The translations under genes and the position numbers were made by a program. Shown one piece after another: positions 59,268-64,000 of a stretch of DNA of 64,000 bases. Below the pieces are notes generated by a model. That model was not told where the DNA came from. It saw only the letters and a program-made list of their open reading frames with translations, and ran no database searches. This DNA comes from Curvibacter lanceolatus ATCC 14669 (GTDB lineage Bacteria; Pseudomonadota; Gammaproteobacteria; Burkholderiales; Burkholderiaceae_C). The stretch covers positions 124,001-188,000 of the forward strand of contig NZ_KB906254.1 in assembly GCF_000381265.1 (NCBI RefSeq), given 5' to 3'. Within the stretch, counting starts at the first letter, position 1. The number at the start of each line of letters is the position of its first letter.

Positions 59268-60680
59268 ATGAGTGAAGTTCTTGTTCCCCCTTCTTCCGTG
59301 GCCGCTGGCCAGCCGGTTCCCCGTGTTGGATTTGTGAGCCTTGGGTGTCCCAAGGCGCTTACCGACTCCGAATTGATCCTGACCCAGCTCAGTGCTGAGG
59401 GCTATCAGACCTCCAAAACTTTCGAGGGTGCCGATCTCGTCATAGTCAACACCTGTGGCTTCATTGATGATGCGGTCAAGGAGAGCCTCGACACGATTGG
59501 CGAGGCCTTGGCTGAAAACGGCAAGGTGATTGTCACGGGTTGCCTGGGGGCCAAGCAGGCGCAAGGCGGTGAGAACCTGGTGCGTCAGATGCACCCCAGC
59601 GTGCTCGCAGTGACGGGGCCTCACGCCACCCAGGAGGTGATGGATGCGGTGCACCAGCATCTGCCCAAGCCGCATGATCCCTTCATCGATCTCGTTCCCA
59701 ATGCATTCGGGGATGCGGGCATCAAGCTGACGCCACGGCACTACGCCTACCTGAAGATCAGCGAGGGCTGTAATCACCGTTGCACCTTCTGCATCATCCC
59801 TTCCATGCGCGGTGATCTGGTGTCACGCCCGGTTGGTGATGTGCTGAAGGAGGCGCGCGCCTTGTTCGAAGGCGGGGTCAAGGAATTGCTGGTGATCAGT
59901 CAGGACACCTCGGCCTACGGTGTGGATGTCAAATATCGCACGGGTTTCTGGGATGGCAAGCCGGTCAAGACCCGCATGCTCGAGTTGGTGCAGGCCCTGA
60001 GTGAGTTGGCTGAGCCGCATGGTGCCTGGGTGCGCCTGCACTATGTGTACCCCTACCCCAGCGTGGATGAGATCCTGCCTCTGATGGCCTCCGGTCGGGT
60101 CTTGCCCTACTTGGATGTGCCGTTCCAGCACAGCCATCCTGAGGTGTTGCGGCGCATGAAGCGCCCGGCCAGTGGTGAAAAGAACCTGGAGCGCATCCAG
60201 CGTTGGCGCGAGATCTGTCCGGAGTTGGTGATCCGCAGCACCTTCATTGCGGGCTTTCCGGGTGAGACGGAGGAAGAGTTTCAGCATCTGCTTGACTTTG
60301 TTCGCGAGGCGCAGATCGATCGCGCGGGATGCTTTGCCTACAGTCCGGTGGAGGGCGCAGCTGCCAATGAGATTCCGGGCATGTTGCCGCCCGAGGTTCG
60401 GGAGGAGCGTCGCGCTCGGTTCATGGCAGTGGCTGAAGAGGTGTCCATCGAGCGTCTGCAACGCCGCGTAGGGGCCACCATGCAGGTGCTGGTGGACTCG
60501 GCTCCGGCCATGGGTCGCCGTGGCGGGGTGGGGCGCAGTTACGCTGATGCCCCTGAGATTGACGGTGTGGTGCGTTTGTTGCCGCCCGAAAAGATCAGCA
60601 AGACCCTGAAGGTGGGTGAGTTCACCCGCGCCCGCATCGTGGCCGCAGAGGGGCATGACCTGGTGGCTTTGCCCATCTGA
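59268..60680 (+). CDS. rimO: Ribosomal protein S12 methylthiotransferase
   Basis: 470 residues, a radical SAM enzyme that adds a methylthio group to an Asp of S12. The N-terminal MTTase domain has three cluster cysteines in [17 protein letters not shown] and VTGCLGAKQ; the radical SAM triad is [15 protein letters not shown] near residue 175. A C-terminal TRAM domain ends [23 protein letters not shown]. The N-terminus [26 protein letters not shown] was chosen because the earlier ATG region has no family likeness. The terminator at 60708 ends the transcript. Confidence 0.94.
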   Translation: MSEVLVPPSSVAAGQPVPRVGFVSLGCPKALTDSELILTQLSAEGYQTSKTFEGADLVIVNTCGFIDDAVKESLDTIGEALAENGKVIVTGCLGAKQAQGGENLVRQMHPSVLAVTGPHATQEVMDAVHQHLPKPHDPFIDLVPNAFGDAGIKLTPRHYAYLKISEGCNHRCTFCIIPSMRGDLVSRPVGDVLKEARALFEGGVKELLVISQDTSAYGVDVKYRTGFWDGKPVKTRMLELVQALSELAEPHGAWVRLHYVYPYPSVDEILPLMASGRVLPYLDVPFQHSHPEVLRRMKRPASGEKNLERIQRWREICPELVIRSTFIAGFPGETEEEFQHLLDFVREAQIDRAGCFAYSPVEGAAANEIPGMLPPEVREERRARFMAVAEEVSIERLQRRVGATMQVLVDSAPAMGRRGGVGRSYADAPEIDGVVRLLPPEKISKTLKVGEFTRARIVAAEGHDLVALPI

Positions 60681-60707
60681 AGCCCCTGGCTTTTTTCTGT
60701 TTGCTTC

Positions 60708-60744
60708 AAAAGCCCCGGCGCCGTGAGGTGTTCGGGGCTTTTTT
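60708..60744 (+). terminator. Rho-independent terminator of rimO
   Basis: AAAAGCCCC (60708-60716) pairs with GGGGCTTTT (60734-60742), and the T-run runs to 60744. It lies 27 bases after the rimO stop. Confidence 0.8.
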
Positions 60745-60780
60745 GTGGGGCGGTGATTTTCGGGGATTGAAGTGAAAAAC

Positions 60781-60808
60781 AAAAAAGCCGCTGAAACAGC
60801 GGCTTTTT
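60781..60808 (-). terminator. Rho-independent terminator of the tRNA-Leu genes
   Basis: AAAAAGCCGCTG (60782-60793), loop AAA, CAGCGGCTTTTT (60797-60808). Read on the minus strand, the hairpin is followed by a T-rich tail (TTTTTTGTTTTT), and it lies 19 bases after the tRNA-Leu end, so it should end that transcript. It could also work for rimO on the plus strand. Confidence 0.85.
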
Positions 60809-60827
60809 GCATATGTTTATCGAAGAC

Positions 60828-60912
<85 letters not shown>

Positions 60913-60985
60913 AGTCATTCGACAAATAATATTTCCTGATTTTAGTGCATTTGAAACCGAATATTGAGTTCGTTTTCATTAAACT

Positions 60986-61070
<85 letters not shown>

Positions 61071-61087
61071 ATCTCAGGAAGAATTCG

Positions 61088-61117
61088 ATTGTATATCAAA
61101 AATTTAGGCCAAAGCAA
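61088..61117 (-). promoter_or_regulatory. Candidate promoter of the tRNA-Leu genes
   Basis: On the minus strand TTGCTT (61112-61117) and TACAAT (61088-61093) stand 18 bases apart in an AT-rich stretch, about 18 bases before copy 1. The region overlaps the predicted start of rnr, which runs the other way. Confidence 0.5.
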
Positions 61118-63419
61118 GTCAGTGAACAATTTTCCAGATGAATTTGAAGGTGTCGTCCAAGGACACCGTGATGGACACGGGTTCGTGGTCCGTGACAACG
61201 GCGAGCCGGACGTCTACTTGCCACCCAATGAAATGAGGGCGGTGTTGCACAAGGATCGGGTCAAGGCCCGCATCGTGCGCTCCGATCGCCGCGGTCGTCC
61301 TGAGGGGCGTGTGGTGGAAATCATCGAGCGACCCGCGCAACCCATCATTGGCCGTTTGCTTCAAGAGAGCGGTGTCTGGCTCGTGGCGCCTGAAGACAAG
61401 CGCTATGGTCAGGATGTGTTGATTCCCAAAGGGGCTACGGGGACCGCCAAGCCCGGTCAGGTGGTGGTGGTTGACCTCACCGAGCCCCCGGCCTTGTTTG
61501 GTCAGCCGGTGGGTCGCATCACCGAGGTGCTGGGTGAGGTGGATGACCCAGGCATGGAAATCGAGATTGCGGTGCGCAAGTACGGTGTGCCGCACGAGTT
61601 TTCGCAAGCCTGTCTTGACGAGGCTAAAGCCCTGCCGGACAAGGTGCGGCCCTCTGACAAGCGTGATCGCATCGACCTGACGGACGTTCCACTGGTGACC
61701 ATTGATGGTGAAGATGCGCGTGACTTTGACGATGCCGTCTATTGCGAACCGGCCCGCGTCGGGCGTGGCAAGGGTTGGCGTCTGTTGGTGGCGATCGCCG
61801 ACGTGAGTCAGTATGTTCACACGGGTTCGGGCATCGACATTGACGCTTACGAACGTGCCACCAGCGTGTATTTCCCGCGCCGGGTGATCCCGATGCTGCC
61901 CGAGAAGCTCTCCAACGGCCTGTGTTCGCTCAACCCCGAGGTGGATCGGCTTTGCATGGTGTGCGACATGTTGATCAACGCCAAGGGCGAGATCCATGCC
62001 TACCAGTTCTACCCGGCAGTGATGTGGAGCCATGCGCGTTTCACGTACACCGAGGTGGCAGCCATTCTGGCCAATACCAAAGGCCCTGAGGCTGCGCGCC
62101 GCAAGGCACTTGTGCCCCACCTGCTGGACCTGCACGATGTCTACCGGGCCCTGTTGGGCGCTCGCCGTACCCGCGGCGCGGTGGATTTCGACACCACCGA
62201 AACCCAGATCGTGTGCGATGACAGTGGTCGCATCGAGAAGATCGTGCCGCGCACCCGCAACGATGCGCATCGGCTGATCGAGGAAGCGATGCTGGCGGCC
62301 AATGTCTGCAGTGCTGACTTCATCGGCCAGGGCAAGCACCCCGGGCTGTTCCGTGTCCACGAGGGCCCCACGCCCGAGAAGCGTGAACTGCTGGCCAATT
62401 ACCTCAAGGCCATGGGCGTCGGCTTGTCGGTCAGTGATGAGCCCCTGCCGGGCGAGTTCCAGGCGATTGCAGAAGCCACCAAGGACCGACCTGATTCCCA
62501 GCAGATCCACACCATGCTGCTGCGCTCCATGCAGCAGGCCATCTACACGCCGATCAACAGCGGCCACTTCGGTTTGGCCTTTGAGGCGTACACCCATTTC
62601 ACCAGCCCGATCCGTCGTTATCCGGATCTGCTGGTGCATCGCGTGATCAAGGCCATCCTGGGCAAGTCGCGCTACCAGTTGCCAGCCTTGCCCACGCCTG
62701 GCGAAGCCCACACCAAGCTGGCGCGCCGCCTCGCGTCGCGGGTGAAAGAGCCTTCTGTCAAGCCGCGCAAGGCCACGGCCGAGACCCAGGCCTGGGAAGC
62801 GGCCGGCCTGCATTGCAGCGCCAATGAACGCCGTGCGGATGAGGCCAGCCGTGATGTGGAAGCCTGGCTCAAGTGCAAATACATGCGCGAGCACCTGGGT
62901 GAGGAGTTTGGTGGCGTGGTCTCGGCTGCCACCAGCTTTGGCATCTTCGTGACCTTGGACGCCATGTATGTCGAGGGCCTGGTGCACATCACCGAACTGG
63001 GGGGCGAGTACTTCAAGTTCGACGAGGCGCGCCAGGAGTTGCGTGGCGAGCGCACGGGCATCCGCTACGCCATCGGCAGTCGTGTGCGGGTGCAGGTCAG
63101 CCGCGTGGACCTGGATGGCCGCAAGATCGACTTCCGCCTGGTTCATGAGGGGGAGGCTCTGACGGGCAGGCCGCAACGAGACAAGGCCGGTGTGGCGTCT
63201 ACGTCAGGAAGTTCGCGCAGTGCGAGCAAAAAGGCCCGCAGCGCTTCCAGGCAGGACGAGAAGCTGGAAGCCCCGGCACGCACGTCGTCCCGGTCCGGTT
63301 CGAGCGCTGATCTGATTCCCCGCTCGCCCATCCAGGCCTTGAAGGCCTCGGTGAAGAAGGCGGCCGCAGCGGCCAAGAAGAAGAGTGCAAAGGGCGGCCG
63401 TGGCAAATCCCACCGTTGA
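61089..63419 (+). CDS. rnr: Ribonuclease R
   Basis: 776 residues. TTG 61089 follows AGGAAG (61076-61081) at 7 bases, whereas GTG 61122 also starts a proper N-terminus (NNFPDEFEGVVQGHRDGHGFVV) but has no ribosome site and starts after an AT-rich non-coding-looking segment; I favour the TTG but the choice is open. Cold-shock domains, then the RNB core with Asp residues in IDGEDARDFDDAVYCE, IPMLPEKLSNGLCSLNPEVDRL and EAYTHFTSPIRRYPDLLVHRVI, then S1 and a basic Lys/Ser tail. The wHTH N-terminus of E. coli RNase R is lacking. It degrades structured RNA 3' to 5'. Confidence 0.93.
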   Translation: MYIKNLGQSKSVNNFPDEFEGVVQGHRDGHGFVVRDNGEPDVYLPPNEMRAVLHKDRVKARIVRSDRRGRPEGRVVEIIERPAQPIIGRLLQESGVWLVAPEDKRYGQDVLIPKGATGTAKPGQVVVVDLTEPPALFGQPVGRITEVLGEVDDPGMEIEIAVRKYGVPHEFSQACLDEAKALPDKVRPSDKRDRIDLTDVPLVTIDGEDARDFDDAVYCEPARVGRGKGWRLLVAIADVSQYVHTGSGIDIDAYERATSVYFPRRVIPMLPEKLSNGLCSLNPEVDRLCMVCDMLINAKGEIHAYQFYPAVMWSHARFTYTEVAAILANTKGPEAARRKALVPHLLDLHDVYRALLGARRTRGAVDFDTTETQIVCDDSGRIEKIVPRTRNDAHRLIEEAMLAANVCSADFIGQGKHPGLFRVHEGPTPEKRELLANYLKAMGVGLSVSDEPLPGEFQAIAEATKDRPDSQQIHTMLLRSMQQAIYTPINSGHFGLAFEAYTHFTSPIRRYPDLLVHRVIKAILGKSRYQLPALPTPGEAHTKLARRLASRVKEPSVKPRKATAETQAWEAAGLHCSANERRADEASRDVEAWLKCKYMREHLGEEFGGVVSAATSFGIFVTLDAMYVEGLVHITELGGEYFKFDEARQELRGERTGIRYAIGSRVRVQVSRVDLDGRKIDFRLVHEGEALTGRPQRDKAGVASTSGSSRSASKKARSASRQDEKLEAPARTSSRSGSSADLIPRSPIQALKASVKKAAAAAKKKSAKGGRGKSHR

Positions 63420-63473
63420 CCTCGTTGCCGACCCTGCCGTGGCCCCGGGCCACGGCCTATACAGGAGCTTTTT

Positions 63474-64000
63474 TTGACTTCATCCACAACATCGGGCGCT
63501 TCGGCGCTTCGTGTCGCGATCGTCACTGGGGCGGGCTCGGGCATCGGGCGCGCCGTGGCGCTGTCCTTGCTGGGTGCCGGCTACGCCGTTGCCCTGGCGG
63601 GGCGGCGTGTTGAACTGTTGCAGCAGGTGGCAGACGGTTCGGGGGCTGCCGAGCGGGCCCTGGTGGTGCCTTGCGATGTGGGCGACGAGCAGGCAGTGGC
63701 CGCGCTTTTTTCGGCCACGGTGAAAGCCTGGGGTCGGGTTGACCTGCTGTTCAACAATGCCGGCATCAATGCCCCGGGCGTGCTCTTGGAGGACTTGACC
63801 TTGGCAGATTGGCGTCGCGTGGTGGACACCAATCTGACGGGCATGTTCCTGTGCGTGCGCGAAGCGTTCCGCGTCATGAAGGCGCAGCAGCCCCAGGGTG
63901 GGCGCATCATCAACAATGGCTCGATCTCGGCGCACACGCCGCGCCCCAATTCGGTGGCCTACACCAGCACCAAACATGCGGTGATGGGGTTGACCAAGAC
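63474..64000 (+). CDS. SDR-family oxidoreductase, cut by the window edge
   Basis: Open to the last base with no stop, so 3' partial; 175 codons are present. TTG 63474 follows AGGAG at 63463-63467 with 6 bases between, and no ATG precedes the domain. Motifs: [21 protein letters not shown] (near residue 19), NNAG in [19 protein letters not shown] (near 95), [26 protein letters not shown] with the catalytic Ser, Tyr and Lys. It should use NAD(P) to oxidise or reduce a small alcohol or ketone; substrate unknown. Confidence 0.85.
   Translation, partial: MTSSTTSGASALRVAIVTGAGSGIGRAVALSLLGAGYAVALAGRRVELLQQVADGSGAAERALVVPCDVGDEQAVAALFSATVKAWGRVDLLFNNAGINAPGVLLEDLTLADWRRVVDTNLTGMFLCVREAFRVMKAQQPQGGRIINNGSISAHTPRPNSVAYTSTKHAVMGLTK

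Noticed and set aside
63438-63456. Hairpin CCGTGGCCC/GGGCCACGG after rnr as a terminator
   Set aside because: The stem is good but no T-run follows directly; the T-run near 63468-63475 belongs to the leader of the next gene, whose TTG start it touches.

Overview
This GC-rich, gene-dense window looks chromosomal and comes from a betaproteobacterium of the order Burkholderiales, most likely Comamonadaceae or a near relative. The evidence is the set of Bug/TctC solute receptors, a PhaR-type PHB regulator with a 3-hydroxybutyrate dehydrogenase, an OmpR/EnvZ pair of the betaproteobacterial RisA/RisS kind, a RelA lacking a working hydrolase site, and frequent ATGA stop-start overlaps. No plasmid, phage or CRISPR signature was seen.

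Positions 1-12553 (all +) form one catabolic cluster for an unidentified organic acid. It holds three acyl-CoA ligases (the first cut by the window edge), an enoyl-CoA hydratase, an SDR dehydrogenase, a fused DUF35 + thiolase-fold protein that lacks the thiolase cysteine and may be a self-contained retro-aldolase, an acyl-CoA dehydrogenase, a hotdog thioesterase, two Bug receptors, a 73-residue unknown protein and a zinc alcohol dehydrogenase. Positions 12554-15543 are a small accessory patch: a short hypothetical gene, a 42-bp direct repeat, a type II toxin-antitoxin pair whose toxin seems to start at CTG, a decayed IS3-type OrfA, and a Fic-like winged-helix protein behind a 30-bp palindrome.

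Positions 15702-21477 carry dusC, a broken SRAP (YedK/HMCES) gene, a Cpx-like module (lipoprotein, regulator, kinase) and a Bcr/CflA exporter. Positions 21617-30404 hold a divergent LysR gene plus hydratase, acyl-CoA dehydrogenase, CaiB CoA-transferase, MmgE/PrpD protein, CitE-type lyase and Bug receptor. This gene content fits itaconate (C5-dicarboxylate) breakdown to pyruvate and acetyl-CoA. A roughly 0.7-kb nested inverted-repeat element splits the operon.

Positions 30499-45367 are mostly housekeeping or general metabolism: methyltransferase, cation efflux, transglutaminase-like protein, DUF1294, nth, HDOD protein, aminotransferase, RhlE helicase, aldo-keto reductase, aldehyde dehydrogenase, LuxR regulator, trxC, an MFS transporter and serB. 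Positions 45437-64000 are core genome: CbiM-like permease, mfd, ispD-ispF, envZ/ompR with repeated TGTAACA sites, a SIMPL protein, bdhA, an alpha/beta hydrolase, relA, tRNA-Val(GAC), phaR, rimO, two identical tRNA-Leu(CAG) genes, rnr and an SDR cut by the right edge.
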